DNA of 64,000 nt from Prevotella histicola JCM 15637 = DNF00424 (lineage in GTDB: Bacteria; Bacteroidota; Bacteroidia; Bacteroidales; Bacteroidaceae), in NCBI RefSeq assembly GCF_000613925.1, contig NZ_BAJX01000001.1, positions 124,001-188,000 of the forward strand. The letters are read 5' to 3'. Below the pieces are notes generated by a model. It was not told where the DNA came from. It saw nothing but the letters and a program-made list of their open reading frames with translations, and did not search any database. This document shows positions 34,883 through 44,691 of this stretch, in pieces; position 1 is the first letter of the stretch; the number at the start of each line of letters is the position of its first letter. Made by a program: the position numbers and the translations under genes.

Positions 34883-34921
34883 TGAGTTTTATGTGGAGTA
34901 AAAAGTGTAGACAGTAGGCAT

Positions 34922-36418
34922 ATGAATGAAAGATTGTACATTTTCGACACAACTTTGCGTGATGGAGAGCAAGTACCGGGCTGCCAATTGAACACCATAG
35001 AGAAGATTCAGGTTGCTAAACAACTTGAACAGTTAGGTGTAGATGTCATAGAAGCAGGATTCCCAATATCAAGTCCAGGTGATTATAATTCTGTCATCGA
35101 GATCAGTAAAGCGGTAACTTGGCCTACCATATGTGCGCTAACACGCGCGGTGGAGAAAGATATAGATGTTGCTGCAGAGAGTCTACAATATGCAAAACAT
35201 AAACGAATTCATACGGGTATTGGGACAAGTGACTCACATATTCGATTTAAATTTAACTCGAATAGAGAGGAGATAATCGAGAGAGCTGTTAGAGCCGTGA
35301 AGCGTGCTAAGCGGTATGTTGAGGACGTAGAATTCTATGCAGAAGATGCAGGACGAACAGACAATGAATATCTTGCTCGTGTTATAGAGGCTGTAATCAA
35401 AGCTGGGGCAACAGTTGTCAATATCCCTGATACGACAGGATATTGTCTACCAAATGAATATGGTGCAAAGATTAAATATCTTATGGAGCATGTTGACTCT
35501 ATAGATAAGGCTATTATATCAACACATTGTCATAATGATCTTGGGATGGCAACCGCTAATACGCTTGAAGGGGTTCTAAATGGAGCACGTCAGGTTGAGG
35601 TAACAATAAATGGTATAGGAGAAAGAGCTGGGAACACTTCATTGGAAGAAATCGCAATGATTCTTAAATGTCATAAGCATTTAGGAATTGATTCAAATAT
35701 TAATACAACTAAAATTTCTCCCGTATCACGGCTTGTATCAAGTTTAATGAATATGCCAGTACAAGCTAATAAAGCTATTGTTGGTCGAAATGCTTTTGCC
35801 CATTCTTCTGGTATTCATCAAGATGGTGTTCTGAAGAATGTTGAAACCTATGAGATCATCAATCCAAAAGATGTCGGAGTCGAAGATAATAACATCATTC
35901 TAACAGCCCGTTCTGGACGCGCAGCTCTTAAATATCGCTTACAGGCAAATGGTGTAGCATGCAGTGAAGAGAATCTTGATGTCATTTATCAAAGGTTCTT
36001 GGAATTAGCTGACAAAAAGAAAGAAGTCACTGATGCAGATATTCTTATGTTAGCAGGTACTAATGTCTCTGATGATAAGGCATTGCGACTTGATTTCCTA
36101 CAAGTAACAACAGGTAAAGGAGTCCGGAGTGTTGCAAGTATAGGACTTGACATTAGTGGACAAAAGTTTGAGTCTGCAAGTTCGGGAAATGGCCCTGTTG
36201 ATGCAGCTATAAATGCTCTGAAGAATATTATTCATAAGCACATGACATTAAAGGAGTTTACGATTCAGGCGATAAACAAAGGTTCAGATGATGTCGGTAA
36301 GGTACACATGCAAGTAGAATATGATGGACATGTTTATTACGGTTTTGGAGCTAATACAGACATCGTTACTGCTTCTGTTGAGGCATATATAGATTGTATC
36401 AATAAGTTTAAGAAATAA
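34922..36418 (+). CDS. leuA: 2-isopropylmalate synthase
   Basis: Condenses 2-oxoisovalerate with acetyl-CoA, the first leucine-specific step. The catalytic TIM barrel starts at once with [15 protein letters not shown]. The metal ligands are in [15 protein letters not shown], and [19 protein letters not shown] is conserved. The C-terminal leucine-binding regulatory domain is present ([27 protein letters not shown]). At 498 residues it is of the standard bacterial type. It is the first structural gene of the operon behind the leader peptide and attenuator, with leuC 13 bases downstream. Confidence 0.96.
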   Translation: MNERLYIFDTTLRDGEQVPGCQLNTIEKIQVAKQLEQLGVDVIEAGFPISSPGDYNSVIEISKAVTWPTICALTRAVEKDIDVAAESLQYAKHKRIHTGIGTSDSHIRFKFNSNREEIIERAVRAVKRAKRYVEDVEFYAEDAGRTDNEYLARVIEAVIKAGATVVNIPDTTGYCLPNEYGAKIKYLMEHVDSIDKAIISTHCHNDLGMATANTLEGVLNGARQVEVTINGIGERAGNTSLEEIAMILKCHKHLGIDSNINTTKISPVSRLVSSLMNMPVQANKAIVGRNAFAHSSGIHQDGVLKNVETYEIINPKDVGVEDNNIILTARSGRAALKYRLQANGVACSEENLDVIYQRFLELADKKKEVTDADILMLAGTNVSDDKALRLDFLQVTTGKGVRSVASIGLDISGQKFESASSGNGPVDAAINALKNIIHKHMTLKEFTIQAINKGSDDVGKVHMQVEYDGHVYYGFGANTDIVTASVEAYIDCINKFKK

Positions 36419-36431
36419 AATAAAAGCATTT

Positions 36432-37826
36432 ATGAATACATTATTTGACAAGATCTGGGATTCCCATGTTGTGCAAGTTGTTGAAGATGGTCCTACACAG
36501 CTATATATAGATCGTCTTTATTGCCATGAAGTTACATCACCACAGGCTTTTGAAGGTTTACGTAATAGGAGCTTAAAATGTTTTCGTCCAGAAAATATCT
36601 TCTGCATGCCAGATCATAATGTGCAAACCCATGATCAAGATAAACCCGTGGAAGATGCTATTGGGAGAAAACAGATTGATACTTTAGATGCCAACTGTAA
36701 AGAGTTTGGACTGACAGAGTTTAAAATGAATACGCGGGATAATGGCATTATCCACGTCGTTGGTCCTGAAAAGGGTTTATCACTCCCAGGAATGACTATT
36801 GTCTGTGGAGATTCTCATACTTCTACTCATGGTGCAGTTGGGGCGATAGCTTTTGGTATAGGGACCTCAGAAGTAGAGATGGTTATGGCTTCTCAATGCA
36901 TTTTACAACAAAAGCCAAAATCAATGCGAATCAGTATAAATGGCAAATTGCCTAAAGGCGTTGTTGCAAAAGATGTTGCACTCTATATCATGGCTAAACT
37001 GACAACAAGTGGCGCTACAGGATATTTCGTTGAATATGCGGGTGAAGTCATAAAAGATATGAGTATGGAAGGGCGGTTGACTATTTGCAACCTGTCAATA
37101 GAGATGGGCGCGCGAGGAGGTTTTATTGCACCTGATGAAAAAACATTTGAGTATTTAAAGGGTAGAGAATATGCCCCCAAAGGAAAAGAATGGGATGTTG
37201 CTGTAGAAAAGTGGAAGGATTTAAAAAGCGGAGAAGATGCAGTTTTTGATAAAGAATACTTTTTTGATGCTGCAGATATTGAACCTCGTATTACTTATGG
37301 AACGAATCCAGGCATGGGTATCGGCATAACAGAGAGTGTGCCATCACTTAACAAAATTCCAAATGAAGAGAAACAAGGTTTTATGAAGTCACTAGACTAT
37401 ATGGGATTTAAAGATGGTGAGAAATTAGAAGGTCATCAGGTTGATTATGTGTTTCTTGGAGCATGTACAAATGGACGTATAGAAGACTTTAGGGCATTTG
37501 CATCTATAGTAAAAGGACATAAGAAGGCACAGAATATAACTGCTTGGTTAGTACCGGGTTCATGGTTAGTTGATAAACAAATACGTGAAGAAGGACTTGA
37601 CAAGATTTTGAGTGATGCTGGCTTTGTCATTCGTCAGCCAGGATGTTCTGCATGTCTTGCGATGAATGACGATAAAATCCCATCTGGGAAATATAGTGTA
37701 TCCACCAGTAATCGTAATTTTGAAGGGCGACAAGGACCTGGAGCACGAACAATACTTGCATCGCCATTAGTTGCTGCAGCTGCAGCTATTACTGGGAAGA
37801 TCACAGATCCTCGAACATTACTTTAA
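36432..37826 (+). CDS. leuC: 3-isopropylmalate dehydratase large subunit
   Basis: Aconitase-fold 4Fe-4S subunit that isomerises 2- to 3-isopropylmalate with LeuD; the same pair also works on citramalate. Family motifs are [26 protein letters not shown] (first cluster-ligand region) and [13 protein letters not shown] and [14 protein letters not shown], which supply the other cysteines. Length 464 residues is normal. It lies 13 bases after leuA and 52 bases before leuD. Confidence 0.96.
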   Translation: MNTLFDKIWDSHVVQVVEDGPTQLYIDRLYCHEVTSPQAFEGLRNRSLKCFRPENIFCMPDHNVQTHDQDKPVEDAIGRKQIDTLDANCKEFGLTEFKMNTRDNGIIHVVGPEKGLSLPGMTIVCGDSHTSTHGAVGAIAFGIGTSEVEMVMASQCILQQKPKSMRISINGKLPKGVVAKDVALYIMAKLTTSGATGYFVEYAGEVIKDMSMEGRLTICNLSIEMGARGGFIAPDEKTFEYLKGREYAPKGKEWDVAVEKWKDLKSGEDAVFDKEYFFDAADIEPRITYGTNPGMGIGITESVPSLNKIPNEEKQGFMKSLDYMGFKDGEKLEGHQVDYVFLGACTNGRIEDFRAFASIVKGHKKAQNITAWLVPGSWLVDKQIREEGLDKILSDAGFVIRQPGCSACLAMNDDKIPSGKYSVSTSNRNFEGRQGPGARTILASPLVAAAAAITGKITDPRTLL

Positions 37827-37878
37827 AAATCTGTGTTAAGATAAAGATATTATTTAATCATAAAAGAGAAAGATTCTC

Positions 37879-38469
37879 ATGAAGCAGAAATTCAATATAA
37901 TCAAATCAACCTGTGTACCACTGCCATTAGAAAATATAGATACAGACCAGATAATCCCTGCACGCTTCCTTAAAGCAACAGATAAGCAAGGGTTTGGTGA
38001 TAACCTCTTTCGAGATTGGAGATATGACAAGAATAATCAACCTATAAAAGATTTCGTTTTAAATGACCCCAAGTATGGTGGTTGTATACTTGTTGCTGGG
38101 CGTAACTTTGGTTCAGGGTCTTCCCGTGAGCATGCAGCATGGGCCATTGCAGGCTATGGATTCCGTGTTGTTATTAGCTCTTTCTTTGCAGACATTCACA
38201 AAAATAACGAACTTAACAACTTTGTACTTCCAGTTGTTGTATCTGAAGGTTTCTTAAAACGACTGTTTGACAGTATCTCAGATAATCCAAAGATGACAGT
38301 AACGGTTGATTTACCTCGCCAAACTGTGATAAACGAAGCTACTGGAGAACAAGAGAGTTTCGAGATCAATGGGTATAAAAAACATTGTCTTATGAATGGA
38401 TTAGATGATGTAGACTTCCTTGTTCAAAATAGGAAGTGTGTAGAGGCATATGAAGCTAGGAGAAAGTAG
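37879..38469 (+). CDS. leuD: 3-isopropylmalate dehydratase small subunit
   Basis: Swivelling-domain partner of LeuC. STCVPLPLENIDTDQIIPARFLK at the N-terminus and VAGRNFGSGSSREHAAWAI contain the substrate-binding residues. It has 196 residues, the usual length. The second synthase gene begins 11 bases later. Confidence 0.96.
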   Translation: MKQKFNIIKSTCVPLPLENIDTDQIIPARFLKATDKQGFGDNLFRDWRYDKNNQPIKDFVLNDPKYGGCILVAGRNFGSGSSREHAAWAIAGYGFRVVISSFFADIHKNNELNNFVLPVVVSEGFLKRLFDSISDNPKMTVTVDLPRQTVINEATGEQESFEINGYKKHCLMNGLDDVDFLVQNRKCVEAYEARRK

Positions 38470-38480
38470 GAAAAGACTGG

Positions 38481-40060
38481 ATGATGACAAAGAGTACAAA
38501 AGATATTACATTGCAAGGTAAACAACTGTCTATAGAGATTATGGATAGCACCCTTAGGATGGAGAACAGACAAATGGCGTATCATTTCTTCCTCATGAGA
38601 AGCTGATGATAGCTCGTATGCTTCTAAGAGACGTCAACGTTGACAGGATTGAAGTTGCATCAGCAAGAGTTTCTGAGGGAGAAAAGAATGCTGTCACAAT
38701 GATTTGTAATTATGCTAGAAATGCAGGAATGCTGGATAGGGTAGAGGTTCTAGGCTTTGTTGATGGGCATCTTTCCATAGACTGGATAAAAGATTGTGGA
38801 GGAAAAGTAATCAATTTATTAGCAAAAGGGTCTTTAAAACATTGCATTCATCAGTTACATAAGTCGCCCAAGGAGCATATTAATGATATAAAAGATGTAT
38901 TAGCTTATGCGAAAGAACAAGGGATGATAGTCAACTTGTATCTAGAGGATTGGAGTTCTGGAATGAAAGATTCGCCTGATTATGTATTCCAAATGATGGA
39001 TGAATTGAATGATTCTTGTATAAGACGCTTCCTCCTTCCAGACACGTTAGGACTACTTAATCCTATAAATACTTTAGAGTATTTGCAACAAATGATTAGT
39101 AGATATCCACATTCTCATTTTGATTTCCACGCACATAACGATTATGATATGGCAGTCTCAAATTCTCTAGCAGCTGTAATGAGCGGTGTAAAGGGGCTAC
39201 ATGTAACTGTGAATGGGATGGGGGAGCGATGTGGTAATGCCCCTTTGGCAAGTGTTCAAGTGATACTTGCAGACCAACTTCATGTAAAGACAAATATTAA
39301 TGAAAATCGTTTGAATGAAATTTCACGGCTCGTAGAGGGTTATAGCGGTATTTCTATTGCTCCCAATCAACCGATTGTTGGTGAGAATGTCTTCACGCAG
39401 GTAGCTGGTGTACATGCAGATGGAGATAATAAAGACAATCTGTATTGTAACGATCTTGTACCAGAACGATTTGGTAGAAAACGGTCTTATGCTTTAGGAA
39501 AGAACAGTGGAAAAGCTAATATTGCCAAGAATTTGGAAGAACTAGGATTAGAGCTTAGTCCTGAACAGACAAGACTTGTAACTAAACGCATTACAGAGTT
39601 AGGTGATAAGAAGGAACTCGTAACTCAGGATGATTTACCTTATATAGTATCGGATGTCCTCAGGCATCAAGTACCGGAGAACCGTGTTAAGTTGATTAGT
39701 TACATGGTGAGTACCACATATGGTTTAAAGCCTATTGCAAGTGTAAAGGTAGAGATTAATGGTGAGGAATATGAATCAGATGATACGGGTGATGGGCAGT
39801 TTGATGCATTTGTAAAAGCGTTACGTAAGATTTACAAGAAAAATATGAGTCGGACATTTCCCATACTTCAGAATTATGCCGTAGGTATTCCTCCTGGAGG
39901 ACGAACAGATGCTCTTGTACAGACAATCATAACGTGGGAAGACAATGGTCGTACGCTAACAACGAGGGCTGTAGATGCAGATCAAACTGAGGCAGCTATA
40001 AAAGCTACTATTAAAATGTTAAACCTGTATGAGGAAGAACAAATAGATAAAAATAAATAA
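38481..40060 (+). pseudogene. Second alpha-isopropylmalate/citramalate-type synthase in the leu operon, frameshifted near its start
   Basis: A paralogue of LeuA, about 525 residues when corrected. From the ATG at 38481 or 38484 the frame reads KQLSIEIMDSTLR and then breaks. One G is missing after AGG at 38556-38558; with it restored the chain continues DGEQTNGVSFLPHEKLM and runs without a break to 40060. FDFHAHNDYDMAVSN holds the metal ligands and VTVNGMGERCGNAPL is conserved. The C-terminal regulatory domain is present. Being flanked by leuD and leuB, it could be a citramalate synthase that feeds isoleucine, or a second leucine enzyme; sequence alone does not decide. An apparent start at 38606 is an artefact of the shift. 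Confidence 0.88.
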
Positions 40061-40076
40061 TTAAATTCTATCAGAT

Positions 40077-41141
40077 ATGAAATTAGACATTGCTATCCTA
40101 CCTGGAGATGGAATTGGACCAGAGATAATGCAACAAGGTGTAGCCACCCTTGATGCCATAGCCCAAAAGTTTGGACATGAATTCACGTACCATGAGGCAA
40201 TTTGCGGTGCACATGCCATTGATGAAGTGGGGGATCCTTTCCCTGAAAAAACATTCAAGACTTGTATGGATGCTGACGCAGTATTGTTTGCTGCTGTGGG
40301 AGATCCACGATTTGATAACGATCCAACTCTTAAAGTACGCCCTGAAACGGGCCTTTTAGCTATGAGAAAGCAGTTGGGATTATTTGCTAACGTACGTCCT
40401 GTGGCAACTTTTGACTGCCTATTGCATAAATCACCTCTAAAAGAAGAACTGTTGAAAGGTGCTGATTTTATTGTTATTCGAGAATTAACAGGAGGCATGT
40501 ATTTTGGAGAGAAATATCAGGATAATGAGAAAGCCTATGATACAGACATCTATTATCGTAATGAAATTGAAAGGATTTTAAAGATTGCTTTTGAATATGC
40601 ACAGAAGCGAAACAAGCATCTGACTGTTGTTGATAAGGCAAATGTCCTTGCAAGTTCTCGTTTATGGCGTCAAATAGCAAAGGAAATGGAACCTGTATAT
40701 TCTGATGTAACCACAGATTATATGTTTATAGATAACTGTGCGATGCGCGTATTGACAGAACCAACCTTTTTTGATGTTATTGTGACAGAAAATACATTCG
40801 GCGATATTTTAACAGATGAAACTTCGTGTATTACTGGCTCTATGGGGCTGCAACCATCTTCAAGCATTGGAGAATATACACCATTATTTGAACCTGTACA
40901 CGGATCTTGGCCACAAGCTGCAGGTAAAAATCTTGCTAATCCTGTTGCTCAGATATTATCAGCGGCAATGCTACTTGAGCATTTTGAGTTAGAAGATGAA
41001 GGCAGAATAATCCGAGAAGCTGTAGAAGCAAGTTTACAGGCAAATGTACGCACACCAGAGATTCAAGCCGAGGGTGGCAAGCATTACGGTACAAAGGAAG
41101 TTGGCAATTGGATTGTTAACTATATAAAAGAATCCAATTAA
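40077..41141 (+). CDS. leuB: 3-isopropylmalate dehydrogenase
   Basis: NAD-dependent oxidative decarboxylation of 3-isopropylmalate; it also accepts 3-methylmalate in the citramalate route. [29 protein letters not shown] text ([13 protein letters not shown]), [16 protein letters not shown] and [13 protein letters not shown] are diagnostic. [19 protein letters not shown] binds NAD and fits the NAD-dependent subgroup. It has 354 residues. It is the last gene of the operon, 16 bases after the second synthase. Confidence 0.96.
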   Translation: MKLDIAILPGDGIGPEIMQQGVATLDAIAQKFGHEFTYHEAICGAHAIDEVGDPFPEKTFKTCMDADAVLFAAVGDPRFDNDPTLKVRPETGLLAMRKQLGLFANVRPVATFDCLLHKSPLKEELLKGADFIVIRELTGGMYFGEKYQDNEKAYDTDIYYRNEIERILKIAFEYAQKRNKHLTVVDKANVLASSRLWRQIAKEMEPVYSDVTTDYMFIDNCAMRVLTEPTFFDVIVTENTFGDILTDETSCITGSMGLQPSSSIGEYTPLFEPVHGSWPQAAGKNLANPVAQILSAAMLLEHFELEDEGRIIREAVEASLQANVRTPEIQAEGGKHYGTKEVGNWIVNYIKESN

Positions 41142-41334
41142 GGTTATTTCTAAAAGTAAATAGTCTATACTTTATAATTAAGGTATAGAAGGATATGATA
41201 GGATATTGAGTATTTTACATGTGGGAAGTAGAGAATTCTTACAAAATATGAAGTATGGATGTTCACAAAAATAGAAGGTTAAGTTATTTTCTTATTTTTA
41301 TTCTTCACAATATCAGATAGTTATGAGTAAGCAG

Positions 41335-41424
41335 CCAAAAGGGCATCTTTTACATTGTAAAAGATGCCCTTTTATCAAGTAAAAGGTGCTCTTTCACTCT
41401 GTAAAAGGGCATCTTTCAGAATCT
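41335..41424. repeat. 22-bp periodic repeat ladder (AAAAG/CTTTT type), four units
   Basis: AAAAG begins at 41337, 41359, 41381 and 41403, again an exact 22-base step. Units such as GTAAAAGATGCCCTTTTA and AAAAGGGCATCTTTTAC are near-identical to those at 21.4 kb, so the two loci share both period and sequence. It is in the convergent gap between leuB and the porin. Apart from the terminator below, 41142-41816 holds nothing else I can support. Confidence 0.88.
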
Positions 41425-41750
41425 AATAGATACTTTCTTAAAATAGCAATGACTTTTATCTTACATTAAAAGACATTTTAGATTAGTTCATTCCCATTGT
41501 TTTAGTTCTAGTTCATTTGATTGAAAAGTTGAACGAAGACCTTTTTAGCAAAAGTATTTTATATAGTATGATGTTATAAATGATAGCTTAACCTTTCTCT
41601 TAATATCAATATTCAGACTCCTTATAGTCAATTTATGTGGAGCTAATAATATATGTTTGAAATATAATTAATATATTATTTATAATCAACATTATGATAA
41701 ATATAAAGATTTATAATGTCCTCTTATAATTCATATCTCTTGAGGATAAG

Positions 41751-41790
41751 AAAAAGAGGCAAAGGAATTATTGCTCCTTTGCCTCTTTCT
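41751..41790. terminator. Bidirectional terminator downstream of the porin gene
   Basis: AAAGAGGCAAAGGA (41753-41766) pairs perfectly with TCCTTTGCCTCTTT (41775-41788). T-rich sequence flanks it on both strands. It lies 27 bases beyond the stop of the minus-strand porin gene. Confidence 0.88.
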
Positions 41791-41816
41791 GTCTATACTA
41801 ATTATGCCTTCTAAAA

Positions 41817-43451
41817 TTAAAAACGATATCCAAGAGTAAGTAATAACTGACTTCTATCATTTTTTACTTTAGAGCCTGTTGCAATATTTGATTCTGTAAC
41901 TGTTGTTGTACCTGTTGCTGGATTAGTGGATGTTATAGTCACACCTCTAATATTAGAGAACGGATAGAAATCACCGCTTTGTGCACTATATTGGTAAGCT
42001 AAATCAATATTAAATTTCCTGAATTGGTATCCTAAACCTAATGTAAAACGATTTGTCGCTTTCCAATCTGTGTAATCTGTTGCTGAAGCATAAGACGTTC
42101 CTAAAGAGGAAATACCTGGATCTTTCTGACCATCACTTGAATACATTGGGCTTACATAATTATATCCCAAACGTACAGCAAGATTAGTTACTGGCTTATA
42201 CTCAACGCCAAGTTTAAGGGTACTAACAGCTTTCAACACTTGACGAGTATGGTCATTCATATATTTATCGGGGCTTGAAGACTCATAATATTCACCATAG
42301 TAGTAATCATAATAACCACCATCATTGATTCTGCTGTTTATATTACTATAATCTTCGTATTCATATGTTAGCCCTAAAGCAATGTGGCTACCGATTGTAT
42401 GTCCGAGCGATAGACCAAATCTCCATGGAGTCCATATCTTGTAGTCATAAGAATTTGATATACTTTTTTCTTTTTTAGTTGTTCCATTACGGTATGTAAG
42501 CGTAGTTATGTTTGAAGTCGTCAAATCATACCATGTTGGTGTCTTTATATATGCGCCAATCCTAAAGGGAGACTCTGCAACAGGCCGAACAATGACACCT
42601 GCAGTAACATCGAACCCAGATCCTGTAATCTTTCTATTGTCGCTGACAATAGCTCCTGCCCCATTCGTAAATGTCTCTGTATACTCACTATATGCATTGT
42701 AATGAACATCTTTCAGACCAAACGTAATACCAAGGTATACCCTATCGTTCAGATTTCCACTTACATTGAAATCATAATTGCCAATATATCCTGTATGAGA
42801 ACGGTTAAAATCATAGGAAGAAGCTGGTTCGTAGTTGTAAGAACTTGCTGTAGGACTTCCTGGAATAAGGGTATTCCAATAGAGATAGTCTATTTGACTC
42901 CAAGTATATGCTACAGGTTTACTCGTTGCATTTATATATCCAATGTTCTCCCCATTAGTATTTTTGTCAATATAAAAACCGCCTTTACCCTCATCACCAA
43001 GTGCTCCTTTCAGATAAGACTGCTTATTTTGAGAACTACCGTTTAGTGAGTTCGCAGCATTGAGTATATAATCAAAGTTCTTTCCCTTATGGTAATTAAA
43101 ACCAAAGTTTAGAAAAGACTTCTGTCCTGTGCGAGTAGAATATACTCCACCTATCTGATCAAAACTTGGATTAGTCTTATTGCCGTTAGCAAAATCTTTT
43201 CCATTAGTCTGCATAACTAAACCACCACTTAGACTGATATTGCTATGACGAAAAAGTCCTAAGCCTGCAGGGTTAGTTCCAATAGTTGAAATATCCGCAC
43301 CTAAAGCTTCCATAGCTCCACCCATACCAACATAACGTGCGGTTCCGTTTAGATCTTCTCCAGCTAATTTAGCATTCTCGTATGTCTCTTGAGCATTAAC
43401 AGATAATGCTGTGAACAAAGATACGGCAAAGAATATATATTTACTCTTCAT
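41817..43451 (-). CDS. OmpP1/FadL-type outer membrane transport protein
   Basis: A 544-residue outer-membrane beta-barrel with a signal peptide (MKSKYIFFAVSLFTALSVNA, then QE). The N-terminal ARYVGMGGAMEALGADISTIGTNPAGLGLFR is the conserved hatch-like start of FadL/PorV-type proteins. The rest alternates beta strands rich in aromatic residues and ends in LLTLGYRF, a terminal Phe as expected for barrel insertion. FadL relatives carry hydrophobic compounds; the cargo here is unknown. It lies 39 bases downstream of the Tyr/Gly-rich protein gene on the same strand, so the two may be one envelope transcript. Confidence 0.88.
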   Translation of the reverse strand: MKSKYIFFAVSLFTALSVNAQETYENAKLAGEDLNGTARYVGMGGAMEALGADISTIGTNPAGLGLFRHSNISLSGGLVMQTNGKDFANGNKTNPSFDQIGGVYSTRTGQKSFLNFGFNYHKGKNFDYILNAANSLNGSSQNKQSYLKGALGDEGKGGFYIDKNTNGENIGYINATSKPVAYTWSQIDYLYWNTLIPGSPTASSYNYEPASSYDFNRSHTGYIGNYDFNVSGNLNDRVYLGITFGLKDVHYNAYSEYTETFTNGAGAIVSDNRKITGSGFDVTAGVIVRPVAESPFRIGAYIKTPTWYDLTTSNITTLTYRNGTTKKEKSISNSYDYKIWTPWRFGLSLGHTIGSHIALGLTYEYEDYSNINSRINDGGYYDYYYGEYYESSSPDKYMNDHTRQVLKAVSTLKLGVEYKPVTNLAVRLGYNYVSPMYSSDGQKDPGISSLGTSYASATDYTDWKATNRFTLGLGYQFRKFNIDLAYQYSAQSGDFYPFSNIRGVTITSTNPATGTTTVTESNIATGSKVKNDRSQLLLTLGYRF

Positions 43452-43490
43452 AATACGATAATCATTATTAAATTATATTTTTATTTTGTA

Positions 43491-44522
43491 TTATCTATGA
43501 CCTCCAAAACCACTGCGTGAAGCCCCGAAACTGCTACCTCCAGCGCGAGACCCTCCAAAGTTTCCTCCTCCGAAACTACCTCTAGTTGTTTCACCAAATG
43601 AACTTCTTGATGGTTGTGAGAAAGAATTGTCTGGGCGCGAGTAAACCTGACGTGATTGATTATTATAATCGCTTTGTCTTGCACCTCCAAACTGACTTTG
43701 ATACGTGTCCATACTCCTATCATATTGGTTTTGGCCTATATTATTACGGGGAGTCGAATAACCTGGCTGACCATAGTCATTATATGCTCTTGACCTTGAC
43801 TGATTCCCAAAACTTCTTGGAGCGTTGCCCCAGTGGTTAGCAGTGCCAGTATGACCATTATGAGAGTAATATACTCTCCTATATCCATAGTAAGGATAAC
43901 CCCAAGCATAGTAACTATCCCAAGGACTATACCATCCATATCTTGCATATCCATAATAATATGGATAGCCATAATATGGATATCTGCCATAATAACTATA
44001 ATATGGATATCCACCATAATATCCATAATAGAATGGATCGTCATACCATGGATCATACCAGGTACTATAACCATAATATGGTGAATGCCATCCCCATCCT
44101 AAATAAAAAGAAGAGCGACCTGCAAGCCAAGGATCATAGTATCCACCCCAAAATCCATCAAAACGACTCAAACGTCTACTGTATGCAAAATCGTCATTAT
44201 ACCCTTCATATTTGCGAGTAAAGCCACTATAAATAGTGTCTAAAACAACAGAATCGCCATGCTGTGTAGATACTTTTGACATAAAAATATCATTTCCTAA
44301 AGAATCAACACCTATTTTTTTATATGTATATTGCCCACGACGATTATATTCTTCATCTGTTTTACCAATACCACTATAATAATCTGAACGCTCAGCCTCT
44401 ATTTTAGCTTGCTGATAGGCAGATTGTTCAGCCTTTGAAGGGGTAAAATAAAGATCATCTTGCGCCTGTGATAATAGTGGCAAGGCACTAAATAAGACCG
44501 AAAATAATATTGCTTTTCTCAT
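43491..44522 (-). CDS. Secreted Tyr/Gly/Ser-rich low-complexity protein
   Basis: A 343-residue exported protein: a signal peptide (MRKAILFSVLFSALPLLSQA) followed by an N-terminal segment with YSGIGKTDEEYNRRGQYTY. Residues about 120-225 are an unusual run of Tyr, Pro, Gly and Trp (for example YYGYPYYYGYARYGWYSP). The C-terminal 100 residues are Ser/Gly/Arg/Asn/Gln-rich and end SRSGFGGHR. No enzymatic domain is seen. The composition suggests a disordered or adhesive envelope protein. A minus-strand -7 box (TACATTTG) at 44621-44614 is placed back to back with the prmA promoter. Confidence 0.78.
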   Translation of the reverse strand: MRKAILFSVLFSALPLLSQAQDDLYFTPSKAEQSAYQQAKIEAERSDYYSGIGKTDEEYNRRGQYTYKKIGVDSLGNDIFMSKVSTQHGDSVVLDTIYSGFTRKYEGYNDDFAYSRRLSRFDGFWGGYYDPWLAGRSSFYLGWGWHSPYYGYSTWYDPWYDDPFYYGYYGGYPYYSYYGRYPYYGYPYYYGYARYGWYSPWDSYYAWGYPYYGYRRVYYSHNGHTGTANHWGNAPRSFGNQSRSRAYNDYGQPGYSTPRNNIGQNQYDRSMDTYQSQFGGARQSDYNNQSRQVYSRPDNSFSQPSRSSFGETTRGSFGGGNFGGSRAGGSSFGASRSGFGGHR

Positions 44523-44663
44523 AACATATATACTTTATTACTTTTTGTTCCTTATATCTCAAGTATCGTATATTTACGTTTTCTATAATGCAAAAATAAA
44601 ATAACTTATACTGCAAATGTACGGAAATTCCCTAATCCATGATAGGTTTTTCCCTAATTTTTA

Positions 44664-44671
44664 TAAATTTG
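44664..44671 (+). promoter_or_regulatory. Bacteroidetes -7 promoter box for prmA
   Basis: TAAATTTG lies 20 bases upstream of the chosen start. It overlaps an in-frame upstream extension and therefore argues for the start at 44692. Confidence 0.6.
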
Positions 44672-44691
44672 CAACAGTTTTTTTAAGTAAG

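Noticed and set aside
44617..44691. N-terminal extension of prmA
   Set aside because: It contains the promoter box at 44664-44671 and a minus-strand promoter; the family start is at 44692.
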